Assembly (NCBI GenBank): GCA_031551965.1
Contig: JAVBMW010000009.1
Span: forward strand, 62,001-126,000
DNA: 64,000 bases
Origin: CALVGQ01 sp031551965
Lineage (GTDB): Bacteria > Bacillota_I > Bacilli_A > Erysipelotrichales > Erysipelotrichaceae
Reading direction: 5' to 3'
The first letter of the stretch is position 1. Each line of letters opens with the position of its first letter. A model generated the notes under the pieces. It was given only the letters and a program-made list of their open reading frames with translations, had not been told where the DNA came from and searched no databases. Of this stretch, positions 8,586-17,281 are shown piece by piece. The translations under genes and the position numbers were made by a program.

Positions 8586-9143
8586 TTACGCACGGCTTGA
8601 ATACTTACCATCAGCAGTAGAAACTAAAACCATTTCCCCTTGTTCAATAAACAAAGGAACACGGATTTCTAAACCTGTTGAGCAAGTTGCGTTTTTAGAA
8701 GCCGAAGTTGCAGTATCCCCTTTAACAGCCGGTTCACATTCTACGATTTCTAAAGCCACTTTATCTGGTAAAATAACCCCTAAGATTTCAGATTCATAAA
8801 CTGAGATCATTACATTATCGTTTTCTTTTAAGAATTTCATTTCCCATTGTAAACGATCTTTGTTGATTTCAATTTGATCATAAGTAGATGTATCCATAAA
8901 TACAAGGGCATCCCCTTCATCATATAGATATTGCATTTCTTTCTTTTCTATCATTGCGGGTTCTACTTTATCGCCACCTGTAAATGAAATTTCATTAATA
9001 ACTCCACTACGTAAATTTCTTACTTTTACTTTTACGATCATTTGACGCATTGCAGTTTTATTGTGTTGAGCATCCAAAGTAGTAAAAATATTTCCTTCAT
9101 ACTCAAAAGTTGTTCCTGGTTTTAAATCATTAACTATAATCAT
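8586..9143 (-). CDS. efp: Elongation factor P
   Basis: EF-P binds stalled ribosomes and promotes peptide-bond formation at polyproline. The 185 residues comprise the N-terminal KOW-like domain and two OB domains; 'GDALVFMDTSTYDQIEI' and the C-terminal 'ATCSTGLEIRVPLFIEQGE' are family features. The oddity is the tip loop of domain I. Where Bacillus has HVKPGKG with the modified Lys32, this protein has HNKTAMRQ: the PGKG motif is absent and residue 32 is Met, with Arg at 33. Either it works unmodified or another residue is used. It has its own promoter and terminator and no modification-enzyme gene beside it. Confidence 0.93.
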   Translation of the reverse strand: MIIVNDLKPGTTFEYEGNIFTTLDAQHNKTAMRQMIVKVKVRNLRSGVINEISFTGGDKVEPAMIEKKEMQYLYDEGDALVFMDTSTYDQIEINKDRLQWEMKFLKENDNVMISVYESEILGVILPDKVALEIVECEPAVKGDTATSASKNATCSTGLEIRVPLFIEQGEMVLVSTADGKYSSRA

Positions 9144-9165
9144 AAATTCACCGTCCTACTCATCT

Positions 9166-9193
9166 ATTTTAAAGGTTTAAAGTCATTTGTCAA
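9166..9193 (-). promoter_or_regulatory. Sigma-A promoter of efp
   Basis: A perfect TTGACA (9193-9188) is followed after 16 bases by TAAAAT (9171-9166) on the minus strand, about 25 bases before the efp start codon. No other gene lies between. Confidence 0.75.
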
Positions 9194-9243
9194 TCAAAAC
9201 CCCAGTTTTCTAAGTTAATTAGCTGAAATCAAAGTAGAATATA

Positions 9244-10254
9244 TTATGATTGTTCAATCGACAACGCATCAAGCAACGCAAGACCTAGCGGTGGTGTCTT
9301 TAAAAAACCATAATTAGTTAAAATGACACATGCATTTTTATTTTCTGCATCAAAGCCCAAAAAACAGCTAAAAGCTCCTGCAGATCCATCATGCCAAATA
9401 TATGGCTTTTCACGTTCTAAACGCCAAGCAAGTCCTAAATCACATGTTTTGTCTCCATTTCCATGTTTTTCATGTGTGAGTGCAAAATATGGTTTCGTAT
9501 TTTCCACATGCATTACAGCATAACGCAACATATCTTCAGCGTTAGATGATAATGCACCTGCAGCAGCTACTAAATCAGTTTTTTTCCATTGCCAATTGCG
9601 ACATGGAACATTTTTACTACTATATCCCACGATAGAACCTTCTGGTCCAAGTTTTGTATTTTTTAAACCTAGTTCATTTTGTGCAAAATCATTCATCACA
9701 TTCCAATAGTCACCGTTTTCTATTTTCGCTACAATGTATCCAAGTGTCCCAAATGCAAAATTCGAATACGAATATGGATATTCTTTATCTTTCATTGGAT
9801 GTTTTTCCAATACAGTTTTCATCAATTTCTCATCGACAAGATCATAATACGGATTCACATTAAGCAATCCATCAGGTCTATGCATCTTTGAAAGCAATAT
9901 AACAGTTTGAAACAGATTATGTGGTAATCCACCATATCCTGAAGTATGTGTTGCAAGACGTTGTAAATTAGGATAATATCGCGATGTTAAATCATCAATA
10001 TAATTTGAAAGTGGTGCATCTAATGATAATTTACCTTCTAAAATATGTTTCGCTAGTAAACTTGCCGTAAAGGTTTTAGTTATAGAACCAACATCATATT
10101 GTAGTAAATGAGTATCCAACTCATTCCCTGCCCCATCCATTGTAAAAAACTCTGTATTACCATTTTTATAAGTGCCAACAGTAAGTTGTAAATGTGGTTT
10201 GTCTTTACATGATTTTTCAAGTAAAGTATCAAATTGTGTAGAAAATGATTTCAT
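9244..10254 (-). CDS. Beta-lactamase-fold serine hydrolase (class C / esterase type)
   Basis: A 336-residue member of the beta-lactamase/transpeptidase-like family. The nucleophile motif SITK is at residues 57-60, the YSN motif near 162-164, and the third motif appears as HDGSAG near 288 (H-x-G form). There is no signal peptide or membrane segment, so it is probably cytosolic and more likely an esterase or peptidase than a true beta-lactamase. It stands alone, with non-coding gaps of about 100 and 180 bases on either side. The substrate cannot be predicted from sequence. Confidence 0.85.
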   Translation of the reverse strand: MKSFSTQFDTLLEKSCKDKPHLQLTVGTYKNGNTEFFTMDGAGNELDTHLLQYDVGSITKTFTASLLAKHILEGKLSLDAPLSNYIDDLTSRYYPNLQRLATHTSGYGGLPHNLFQTVILLSKMHRPDGLLNVNPYYDLVDEKLMKTVLEKHPMKDKEYPYSYSNFAFGTLGYIVAKIENGDYWNVMNDFAQNELGLKNTKLGPEGSIVGYSSKNVPCRNWQWKKTDLVAAAGALSSNAEDMLRYAVMHVENTKPYFALTHEKHGNGDKTCDLGLAWRLEREKPYIWHDGSAGAFSCFLGFDAENKNACVILTNYGFLKTPPLGLALLDALSIEQS

Positions 10255-10380
10255 TATTAATCTCTCTTTCTTTTAATTTAAACCTAGTTATTTTCACTCT
10301 ACACCAAATACAACTTATTTCAAGTATAACTTAATATATAATCCTGCACATTCATTGACGACAAAATTTTATTAAGCAAA

Positions 10381-10419
10381 ATAAAACAACGAGAATTTTT
10401 TTATTCAATTCTCATTGTT
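10381..10419 (-). terminator. Terminator of the comG operon
   Basis: A 13-base-pair stem (10407-10419 with 10385-10397, one mismatch or G-U) with an A-rich loop is followed by TTATTTT on the minus strand. It lies shortly after the last pilin-like gene, so the seven-gene operon ends here. Confidence 0.8.
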
Positions 10420-10432
10420 CTATATTTTAATT

Positions 10433-10819
10433 TTAAAATGAAGACATCATAACTTCATAATTGTAGATTTGATTTCTATCTACATCAATAATCAGTTCCA
10501 GTTCAAACGGTATTTTATCATAGACAACTGCATATATACGGTCATTTTCTTGTTCTAACGTTACTTCTATATCTTGAACATAAAAACTATCTAAAATCGA
10601 ACTATACTGAAGCTGACAATTGATTTCATGAATGATGATTGCCTCAAGATCAATCATTCTATTTGATTTTTTAATATTTTCAATTACGTATTGATTTGTA
10701 TTGATCTTATTCAAATAATAAAGTGATAAGGTACTGATAATCATAAACATCATCAAAAAATAAATACTGATAAATCCTCTATCGGATGCCAAGTAAAGCC
10801 CTCCTTTCATTTTTTCCAC
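10433..10819 (-). CDS. ComGG-like minor pseudopilin
   Basis: The last gene of the comG-type operon, 128 residues. An N-terminal 'DRGFISIYFLMMFMI' segment at about residues 13-28 looks like a prepilin-type helix, but the residue five after the presumed cleavage site is not Glu, as is common for ComGG. No other motif is recognisable. It overlaps the preceding ComGF-like gene by 41 bases. The assignment depends on position and on the hydrophobic N-terminus. Confidence 0.6.
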   Translation of the reverse strand: MEKMKGGLYLASDRGFISIYFLMMFMIISTLSLYYLNKINTNQYVIENIKKSNRMIDLEAIIIHEINCQLQYSSILDSFYVQDIEVTLEQENDRIYAVVYDKIPFELELIIDVDRNQIYNYEVMMSSF

Positions 10820-11177
10820 GGTTTATTATCAACCAACATAAATCATCAACTACTTCAAATCGTGCTTCATCAAAATTACTGATAAAAATCCAAGTTCCTG
10901 GTGTTAGATAAACAAAATTCTGATTTACTTTCAGTATGACCTGTTTATTCTCATAAATACATTCGATCGAATCATTTGTAACATTCTTTTCATAACAGAC
11001 ATTCATGACTCTTCTGAGTTGTGCTAAGTTGATTTCATCTTGAATGTTATAAGCTAAATAATTTTTATTCGCCAATATTCTAAACAATTGAAACATGGTT
11101 GGTACAAGTAGACTCATTGCCAATAAGCCTACCAACAATTCAATTAAGGTAAATCCTCTTCGATTTGGCATACACAT
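10779..11177 (-). CDS. comGF: ComGF-like minor pseudopilin
   Basis: A 132-residue protein with a clear class III prepilin signal (RRGFTLIELL, cleavage after Gly8, Glu at +5) followed by a hydrophobic helix. The C-terminal part has the beta-rich, 'WIFISNF' and 'CWLIINRG' pattern of ComGF proteins. It lies between ComGE-like and ComGG-like genes and overlaps both, so the block is translationally coupled. Confidence 0.75.
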   Translation of the reverse strand: MCMPNRRGFTLIELLVGLLAMSLLVPTMFQLFRILANKNYLAYNIQDEINLAQLRRVMNVCYEKNVTNDSIECIYENKQVILKVNQNFVYLTPGTWIFISNFDEARFEVVDDLCWLIINRGKNERRALLGIR

Positions 11178-11371
11178 TCCTCTTTCATTTCTTCATATAT
11201 CAAAATTGAGTTTGATGTTATTTCATCAATTTTTTTCTGAATAATTTTTATTGAATTGATTTCAATCATACAAATATTAAAAACTAAACTGCATGCAACC
11301 ATTAATATTGCTAAGCTAAGTAAAACTTCTTGTAATACAAACCCTTTTTTACTTATACACAAGTCGGCCAC
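11144..11371 (-). CDS. ComGE-like minor pseudopilin
   Basis: A short, 75-residue protein with a prepilin-like N-terminus (KKGFVLQEVLLS, Glu at +5) and one hydrophobic helix, then a short acidic tail. Size and position between ComGD-like and ComGF-like genes fit ComGE. It overlaps both neighbours (23 and 34 bases). Sequence alone would not identify it beyond a type IV pilin-like protein. Confidence 0.65.
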   Translation of the reverse strand: MADLCISKKGFVLQEVLLSLAILMVACSLVFNICMIEINSIKIIQKKIDEITSNSILIYEEMKEECVCQIEEDLP

Positions 11372-11651
11372 ATCCTAACTCAACAATAAATAAATGATTA
11401 TTCAATTGCCATGATTGTGCTGATTCAACATGTCCTAAATGATTGAATCTAATTTGATAAGGATAAAAATCAAAATGATATGTTTGATCAGTTCTTTCTA
11501 CTAGTGCATCACTTTGAATTTTGTAGTAGTTATACATAAAGTCATATTGAGGTAGCTCAATTGATTTTGGAATAATCAAGATACTGAATAAAGCCAAAAT
11601 TGAAAGCACCACAAGCATTTCAAGTAAAGTAAATCCTTTTTTATTTTGCAT
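11349..11651 (-). CDS. comGD: ComGD-like minor pseudopilin
   Basis: A 100-residue prepilin with the KKGFTLLEMLVVL signal at residues 4-16, cleaved after Gly6, then a hydrophobic helix and a small globular domain. It overlaps comGC by 11 bases and the next gene by 23. It would be cleaved and N-methylated by a ComC/PilD prepilin peptidase, which is not in the window. Confidence 0.75.
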   Translation of the reverse strand: MQNKKGFTLLEMLVVLSILALFSILIIPKSIELPQYDFMYNYYKIQSDALVERTDQTYHFDFYPYQIRFNHLGHVESAQSWQLNNHLFIVELGCGRLVYK

Positions 11652-11934
11652 ATGCTTTTCCCTCGATAATCGAAATCACATTTGCATCATTACAAGATGT
11701 TTGTTCAATATTCAGTAATCCTGCATCAACTAAATCATTCACATCATAAGGATAAACATCGTACTCTAGTTTGAATTGTAGAATGGCACTATCTACAACT
11801 TTAACTAATGCGTCACATCCTTTTTTGTCGATTATTCGCATAACTCGTTGAATATTTGGAACTGTCAATAAGAAAATGACAGATAAAACACTGATCACGA
11901 TGACCATTTCTAATAAAGTAAATCCTTTTTTCAT
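11641..11934 (-). CDS. comGC: Major competence pseudopilin ComGC
   Basis: A 97-residue prepilin: KKGFTLLEMVIVISV at residues 2-16, with cleavage after Gly4, is the classical ComGC signal. The globular part has two Cys, as in the disulfide-bonded ComGC of Bacillus, and the 'YPYDVNDLVDAGLL' motif of the family. As the major subunit it forms the DNA-uptake pilus. It starts nine bases after comGB. Confidence 0.9.
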   Translation of the reverse strand: MKKGFTLLEMVIVISVLSVIFLLTVPNIQRVMRIIDKKGCDALVKVVDSAILQFKLEYDVYPYDVNDLVDAGLLNIEQTSCNDANVISIIEGKAYAK

Positions 11935-11943
11935 ATTATCCTC

Positions 11944-13053
11944 CTACATATTTGAGATGATCGATAAAGGTAACATCAATATTTGATACACCATAATGAT
12001 CATAAATCCGACAAAACTATAGCTGAACATTCTAATCCATTTTGATAATTTCATACAAAATACAATACTTTTGGTTTGATTTATTTCTATATAGCTATCC
12101 AGCATTTTACAAACATTAGCGATATGCATCGCCAATTTCATTGTACTGATCAACTGTTGATCTAAATAACCATGATCCATTGCTTTATCCATTTCGTTTC
12201 CTTGTATCAATAATTGCTCAGTATGATAACTAAGAAAGACAAGGAGCGGTTTTTGTTTTAATTTTTGAAGTATCTGTAAACTTATTTGTGTTTTGAAATC
12301 AAGCTTTGTGCATTCATTAAAATATGTTGCGAATTCTGTACTGATCAAATGACATAAGATATGACCAATTCCAAATTTTTTTAACAATAAATAGCCAATC
12401 ACTCTTTTATCTTTTTGAGAAAAGTAAAGAATACCTATAGTTAAAAAAAATAGGATCACAAATAAGAATCGTATTGAACTGCTTAATAAAATATGAACAC
12501 TTGTTAATGTTGAAACACTTACTTTGAACTCTCTCATCAATTGAATCAAAATAGGAAAACCGATTTGATTAAAACATTCCACAGCGACGATACTAGAAAA
12601 AAATAAAACCAAAGGTTGAAACAAATTTTTTTGAAGTAACCCCTTAGTTTTTTGTTCAAAATCATCGAATCGATTACATAATTGTAGCGTTTGGTCCAGA
12701 GGAATAAATTCGAGCAAACTATTAAAATGCTTATTATATTGAACTGCTATTCTATGATTTAATGCTTCTTGAATCGATTTCCCTTGATTTAAATCTTTTT
12801 TGATCAGTTTGATCACTTCTTTATTTTTTTCTGTTTCAATCAAAGTAAGAGTTTCATTTAAATTAAAGCCTGATCCTAATAAACTACACATTGAATCCAA
12901 ATCAAATTTATTAAGACAAATTAGTTTTCGCTTGTTTACTTGTGATAAAACCATGTTGAAATAAGTTTTGAATTTCATCATTAAGTGTTTGGGATTCTGC
13001 ACTTTTTCCTGTTTGTAAATAGTGAATAACTTCTTCCTTTCCAATAATTTCAT
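11944..13053 (-). CDS. comGB: Competence pilus platform protein ComGB (GspF family)
   Basis: An inner-membrane platform protein of 369 residues at most, with the GspF/PilC layout: cytosolic N-terminal helical domain, TM near 160, TM near 200, second helical domain, last TM at about 345-365. The longest frame overlaps comGA by 143 bases, which is unusually long. Internal Met codons at residues 25, 26 and 34 would reduce the overlap to 44-71 bases, but none has a clear ribosome-binding site, so the start is uncertain. It anchors the ComGA ATPase and feeds pseudopilins into the fibre. Confidence 0.85.
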   Translation of the reverse strand: MKLLERKKLFTIYKQEKVQNPKHLMMKFKTYFNMVLSQVNKRKLICLNKFDLDSMCSLLGSGFNLNETLTLIETEKNKEVIKLIKKDLNQGKSIQEALNHRIAVQYNKHFNSLLEFIPLDQTLQLCNRFDDFEQKTKGLLQKNLFQPLVLFFSSIVAVECFNQIGFPILIQLMREFKVSVSTLTSVHILLSSSIRFLFVILFFLTIGILYFSQKDKRVIGYLLLKKFGIGHILCHLISTEFATYFNECTKLDFKTQISLQILQKLKQKPLLVFLSYHTEQLLIQGNEMDKAMDHGYLDQQLISTMKLAMHIANVCKMLDSYIEINQTKSIVFCMKLSKWIRMFSYSFVGFMIIMVYQILMLPLSIISNM

Positions 13054-13885
13054 ATACTCCTGTTTTTCCTTTCTTATTTTTTATTGATAATAAACGTTGG
13101 TTACTAACTCCAAATAAAACTTCTTTTAATAGATTAGTGCTAACTCCCAATTCAAGTATTCTTTCAATAGCTCCAATGCAACTTGATGCATGGATAGTGC
13201 TAATGACCAAATGACCTGTAAGCGCGCATCTCATCGCCATTTGAGCAGCTTTAATATCTCTAATTTCTCCCAGTACGATTACATCTGGATCATGCCTTAA
13301 AAGTTGTTTTATACCTTCTTCGTAATCAAGATTCTGCTTTTCATTGATTTGTAGTTGGATATAACGATCATTATGTATTTCAATAGGATCTTCTAACGTA
13401 AATATTTTTTTCGCTTTTATTTCGTTTAAAACTGTATACATTGTCGTTGTTTTGCCACTTCCAGTTGGTCCTGAAATCAGAAACAAACCATTTTGTCTTT
13501 GACCGATTTTTTTTAGTAAATCCTGATGTTTTTTGTTCATTGTCAAATCAGTAATTTTAAGATTTAAATCGGTGTTTAATATTCGCAAAACACCACTGAC
13601 TTGATTTAGACTATAAATTATTGAAAACCGCAAAGATATTTTTCGTTGATCAACCTCCATTTCAAACTGCCCTGACTGTGGTTTGATTTTATTTGAAACA
13701 TCTAAATTAGCTCGATACTGCAAATAACGAAACAAATTCAAGGAACATAATTTTTGGTCTACTTCTATTAATTTTTCCTTACATCGCATTTGTAAAACCA
13801 ATTCATCATCCTTTAAACTAAAATGAACATCACTTGCATGATTTGATAAAGCATAACGCAATAATTGAATGCACTCTTTTTCCAT
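12911..13885 (-). CDS. comGA: Competence pilus assembly ATPase ComGA (GspE family)
   Basis: A 324-residue secretion-type ATPase powering the DNA-uptake pilus. The N-terminal region contains 'ASDVHF' (17-22), the Walker A motif GPTGSGKT is at 139-146, the Asp box 'TLEDPIE' at 163-169, and Walker B 'DVIVLGEIRD' at 201-210, followed by the His box. The length matches ComGA, shorter than GspE. It opens the comG operon. Only about 53 bases separate it from the terminator of the gene upstream, so its promoter must lie there; no standard sigma-A pair is visible in that gap. Confidence 0.95.
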   Translation of the reverse strand: MEKECIQLLRYALSNHASDVHFSLKDDELVLQMRCKEKLIEVDQKLCSLNLFRYLQYRANLDVSNKIKPQSGQFEMEVDQRKISLRFSIIYSLNQVSGVLRILNTDLNLKITDLTMNKKHQDLLKKIGQRQNGLFLISGPTGSGKTTTMYTVLNEIKAKKIFTLEDPIEIHNDRYIQLQINEKQNLDYEEGIKQLLRHDPDVIVLGEIRDIKAAQMAMRCALTGHLVISTIHASSCIGAIERILELGVSTNLLKEVLFGVSNQRLLSIKNKKGKTGVYEIIGKEEVIHYLQTGKSAESQTLNDEIQNLFQHGFITSKQAKTNLS

Positions 13886-13938
13886 AAATTCACTCCCTCT
13901 ACTTTTATTATTCTAAGAAAAAGGGTCATCACCTAAAA

Positions 13939-13973
13939 AAAAGTTACAATATTTTTAAAATATTGTAACTTTA
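13939..13973 (-). terminator. Terminator after the methyltransferase gene
   Basis: A long perfect stem (AAAGTTACAATATTTT with its complement) is followed by eight T on the minus strand. The first bases of the stem are the TAA stop codon of the methyltransferase gene. Confidence 0.9.
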
Positions 13974-14738
13974 CTTCCTTGCAAGATAGAGATCCATCGT
14001 ATCAAAGATATTGATTAAGTTTTGATGTGAACTAATAACATCCTTTAAATCGCTCTCAAATGCTTCCTTAATGGTATTTGGTAATGCAATATGATCTGAA
14101 TACGTATTAAGTAATTCAATGTAATCCTCAGCGTTGAATGAACGCGTTTTATGATACATATATGATTTTACATTATTAAATCCATAACTCGCAATTTTAC
14201 TAACCATTTCATCGCAATGTCTTTGATCGATCGGTAATGGTTTTTGACTGTTTGGAAAGTATTTTTGATATACCTTTTGTACTTCCTCAGCATATTTCAA
14301 ATCATCGAGACATACAATCGGACGATTCCAAAATACTGCAAGAATACCCTTATCTTTAAGTAGTTCAAACGCCTTTGGATAACCTATATCCTCTTTTATC
14401 CAGTGAAATGCCGTTGCAGAAAAAATCAAATCAACTGAATTTTTTTCTAGTATTGCATCTTCGAACTTGCAATTGAGAACTTCAAAATTTAGATAATCAG
14501 AAAACTTATCTTTTACATAACTTGCAAGTTCACTTCCATACTCGATTGCCGTTAAGTTGCAATTCGTTTTAAGAAATGGTTCAGTAGCTTGACCTGTACC
14601 ACATCCTATTTCAACAATCGTACTATTTTGATCAATGCTTTTTATTGTAAATATTTGACTGAATAATTCATCACAATACTTGGGGCGATACTTATCGTAT
14701 TTTGCAACTTCTTCGTTGAATGTAAGTCTAAGATCCAT
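13971..14738 (-). CDS. Class I SAM-dependent methyltransferase
   Basis: A 255-residue soluble methyltransferase. Motif I EIGCGTGQATEPFL is at about residues 43-56, motif II region 'TAIEYG' follows, and motif IV 'FSATAFHWI' is near 110; the last suggests a small-molecule methyltransferase of the UbiE/trans-aconitate type. The substrate is not identifiable. It is separated by 22 bases from the metallo-hydrolase gene upstream, and the two may be co-transcribed. Confidence 0.85.
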   Translation of the reverse strand: MDLRLTFNEEVAKYDKYRPKYCDELFSQIFTIKSIDQNSTIVEIGCGTGQATEPFLKTNCNLTAIEYGSELASYVKDKFSDYLNFEVLNCKFEDAILEKNSVDLIFSATAFHWIKEDIGYPKAFELLKDKGILAVFWNRPIVCLDDLKYAEEVQKVYQKYFPNSQKPLPIDQRHCDEMVSKIASYGFNNVKSYMYHKTRSFNAEDYIELLNTYSDHIALPNTIKEAFESDLKDVISSHQNLINIFDTMDLYLARK

Positions 14739-14760
14739 TTTAGATGTCCCCCTGTCAATT

Positions 14761-15360
14761 TTAAAGATATGGATTGTTTTTTATTTCAGCTTCAATTGTC
14801 GTTAATTCATCGTGACCTGGATAAACTAATGTTTCAGGATCAAAATTTCGAAATAATCTTAGTGATTGTCTCATTTTAGAATTACTTCCTGAATAAAGAT
14901 CAGTACGACCAATAGCATTTTTAAACAAAACATCTCCCACAAACAAATGATTTTTATATTGAATCAATGTGCTTCCTTCAGTATGACCTGGGGCATGGAT
15001 AATTTCTAAATCAAAAGTTCCTATTTTCATTTTTGGTTCAACTAAATCACGTATTGGACAATGGATCGTTCCACCATAATGAGCCATTGAATTCAATCTT
15101 TCATCACGTGATAAAACTTCATCGTTTTTATTTAGATATACTGGACACTTTAATTCTTTTACTAGTTTATCTACCGCCTTCAAATGATCAAAGTGCCCAT
15201 GAGTCAAAATAATCGCATCCACATGATCATCTTCTGATAACTGCTCTAATATTTTTTCATGTTTCGCTGCTGGATCAATGATCAATACATGATGATTTTC
15301 TTTGATCAGATAACAGTTTGTCTGAAAAACACCTAATTTTAAACAAATTATTTCTTCCAT
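14761..15360 (-). CDS. Metallo-beta-lactamase-fold hydrolase (glyoxalase II-like)
   Basis: A 199-residue MBL-fold enzyme with the THGHFDH metal motif at about residues 53-59, 'HAPGHTEGS' near 122-130, 'VGDVLF' with the bridging Asp, and a final 'YPGHDELT'. These match the YqgX/glyoxalase II-like group, which hydrolyses thioesters. The enzyme is cytosolic. It follows rpmG after a terminator, and the methyltransferase lies downstream. Confidence 0.87.
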   Translation of the reverse strand: MEEIICLKLGVFQTNCYLIKENHHVLIIDPAAKHEKILEQLSEDDHVDAIILTHGHFDHLKAVDKLVKELKCPVYLNKNDEVLSRDERLNSMAHYGGTIHCPIRDLVEPKMKIGTFDLEIIHAPGHTEGSTLIQYKNHLFVGDVLFKNAIGRTDLYSGSNSKMRQSLRLFRNFDPETLVYPGHDELTTIEAEIKNNPYL

Positions 15361-15371
15361 AGATTTCGATT

Positions 15372-15394
15372 AAAAAAAGCCAAAAATGGCTTTT
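15372..15394 (-). terminator. Terminator after rpmG
   Basis: Stem AAAAGCC with GGCTTTT and a six-base A/T loop, with seven T in total on the minus strand, immediately after the rpmG stop. Confidence 0.85.
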
Positions 15395-15395
15395 C

Positions 15396-15554
15396 TTATT
15401 TTTTCTCCTTATGAGCAGTTTTTTTATTGCAACGTGGGCAATATTTTGAAATTTCCATACGTTCAGGGTGTTTTCTTTTGTTACGAGTTCCGATATAATT
15501 TTCTTCCCCGCATACTGAACATTTGTAAGTTAATGCTTCTCTTCCAGATGCCAT
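15396..15554 (-). CDS. rpmG: 50S ribosomal protein L33 (zinc-binding form)
   Basis: A 52-residue protein encoded between the metallo-hydrolase and a membrane-protein gene. It reads MASGREALTYKCSVCG at the start and contains KRKHPERMEISKYCPRC later. The two CxxC pairs (Cys12/15 and Cys39/42) make it the zinc-ribbon (C+) form of L33. AGGAGG lies nine bases before the ATG. A terminator follows the stop directly, so it is monocistronic at its 3' end. Confidence 0.95.
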   Translation of the reverse strand: MASGREALTYKCSVCGEENYIGTRNKRKHPERMEISKYCPRCNKKTAHKEKK

Positions 15555-15612
15555 TGGTTAATATCCTCCTAGTTAAATGCCTACAAAGTATACCATATTA
15601 AAAATTAAATTC

Positions 15613-15632
15613 CAAGCGTTTTTTAACGCTAT
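15613..15632 (-). terminator. Weak hairpin after the 543-residue membrane protein gene
   Basis: The six-base-pair stem AGCGTT/AACGCT with an AAAA loop lies just beyond the stop on the minus strand. The following sequence is only moderately T-rich, so termination may be inefficient. Confidence 0.45.
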
Positions 15633-15635
15633 TCT

Positions 15636-17267
15636 CTACTTAAAGCTTGTAACTTCCCTTAATTGGATACTTGGAACATAAGAAATCGCAATATAGTCAA
15701 TTTGCACATAACTAATTGTCACAAATTGATCTACATTCAAGAATGCAACTTCATCTCCAACTTTGATACTTGCACGGTAATAATTGTTTGAAGCATCGGT
15801 GAAATAAGCATATGTTGTTCCATCAATGACCATATAATTGAGAGAAGTGATCTGAACCGTTTCTGTTTTTTCATCAGTATAGTTATGTTCGATCTTTTCA
15901 CCATAATCTTTTAAATAAGCCTGCATTGCATTTTCAATTCCTGCTGTAGCATCTGTAACAGTTACTTTTTGATAATCCTGTACATCGACAAAAGCATACA
16001 TTTTCACAAGACCTGCACCATCTTTAAGCGACAACATATAAGTTGCCTTACCTTGAAGATTGATAAGTAATGGGAAAGTTGGTGTGTAGTTCTTTTCTTG
16101 AATCGCACCTCGTGCAGAATCCATGGCAGAATATTCTTCAGCTCCTGGTACAGCATAATATTTTGCTTCTTTAGTACGTAAGTTCACAAGCACAAAACCG
16201 ATATTGGATTCATCTGCTGCAGCAGATGTAATACCAGTATACATAAAGATATCATCATCCTGGCTAAGATAATTGTAGCCCTCTGTTGTCTGTTTTACTC
16301 CTTTTTGACCAAAGAAAGAGTTAAGCCAACCGCCACCATATTTACCCCAGCTATTGAGCTGATCAGTTATCGTTGCAGCATCCCAAACATTATCGATCCA
16401 GCTTGGAACACTTCCTGCAACATATTTTTCACAATCTCCATTTACTGGATCGATCGCAATTACGCCGCTAATTTCTTTCTTTAAACCAATACCACTATAC
16501 GAGATAGTTTGAATGATCCAAAATGGTTTACCTGATTCATCAATTTCAAAGGAACTATCTCCTAATATTTCAAAAGGAAAATTAAAACGTGCATGACGAT
16601 ATAAATCCTCATTTAAATATGCTGACGGCATATATTTCATACCTTCGTCTAATTTTATTAGCTCAGATGTTCCCGTAGTACTATTGACCAAGATATAACC
16701 TGGAGTCCCTTCACTGCGATTTCCGATATATTTGATCAACCCATTATATTCTAATGGTGTAACGCGTACAATCTTGTTGTTGTAATTGATTTGTGTATAT
16801 TCATCAGATACTGAAAATTGTGAAATCAATTCAGGAAGCTGACCAAGAACACGGTCCCCTAACTTTTGTGAAGAATCTTTATCTAGAAGTGGTAAACGTT
16901 TAAAGTTTGCTTCTTTAACATCATCAGTAAAGCTAGAATCTTCAATGATGATTCGATTATGATATGAACTTGCATTGATCATTGGACTGTTGATTGCTTG
17001 AACTAGTCCTGCAAGCACGACAAGTACTACACAGATCACAATCGTAGATGTTGCCATTTTAAAACTTTGTTTTGCCTGAGTTGATTTTTTTGTAGCTACA
17101 TAACCAACTGAAGACATAAGCTCTACTAATTCATAGATACCTAGTGGAAATAAAACCCAAATGTAAAATTCAATTGAAGATAAGTTGATTGGCGGAATAA
17201 ATAAATAATAATAAACCGCAAAGACGATAAGACCTAAAATTAAACCACTTTTTCTAAATGTTTTCAT
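15636..17267 (-). CDS. Conserved membrane protein with large extracytoplasmic domain, function unknown
   Basis: A 543-residue protein with three hydrophobic segments near the N-terminus (about residues 8-27, 34-52, 73-93). The remaining ~450 residues are hydrophilic, beta-rich and presumably outside the membrane. I recall similar proteins from Bacillota, but no catalytic motif is visible and I cannot name a function. It starts 14 bases after a class B PBP gene, so the pair are probably co-transcribed; a role in wall synthesis or PBP control is a guess from that linkage. GGAGAAG precedes the ATG. Confidence 0.72.
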   Translation of the reverse strand: MKTFRKSGLILGLIVFAVYYYLFIPPINLSSIEFYIWVLFPLGIYELVELMSSVGYVATKKSTQAKQSFKMATSTIVICVVLVVLAGLVQAINSPMINASSYHNRIIIEDSSFTDDVKEANFKRLPLLDKDSSQKLGDRVLGQLPELISQFSVSDEYTQINYNNKIVRVTPLEYNGLIKYIGNRSEGTPGYILVNSTTGTSELIKLDEGMKYMPSAYLNEDLYRHARFNFPFEILGDSSFEIDESGKPFWIIQTISYSGIGLKKEISGVIAIDPVNGDCEKYVAGSVPSWIDNVWDAATITDQLNSWGKYGGGWLNSFFGQKGVKQTTEGYNYLSQDDDIFMYTGITSAAADESNIGFVLVNLRTKEAKYYAVPGAEEYSAMDSARGAIQEKNYTPTFPLLINLQGKATYMLSLKDGAGLVKMYAFVDVQDYQKVTVTDATAGIENAMQAYLKDYGEKIEHNYTDEKTETVQITSLNYMVIDGTTYAYFTDASNNYYRASIKVGDEVAFLNVDQFVTISYVQIDYIAISYVPSIQLREVTSFK

Positions 17268-17281
17268 AGCTTCTTCTCCTT

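Noticed and set aside
9244..10254. Antibiotic-resistance beta-lactamase
   Set aside because: It has the class C-like motifs but no signal peptide, and esterase-type members are far more common; no resistance claim is supported.
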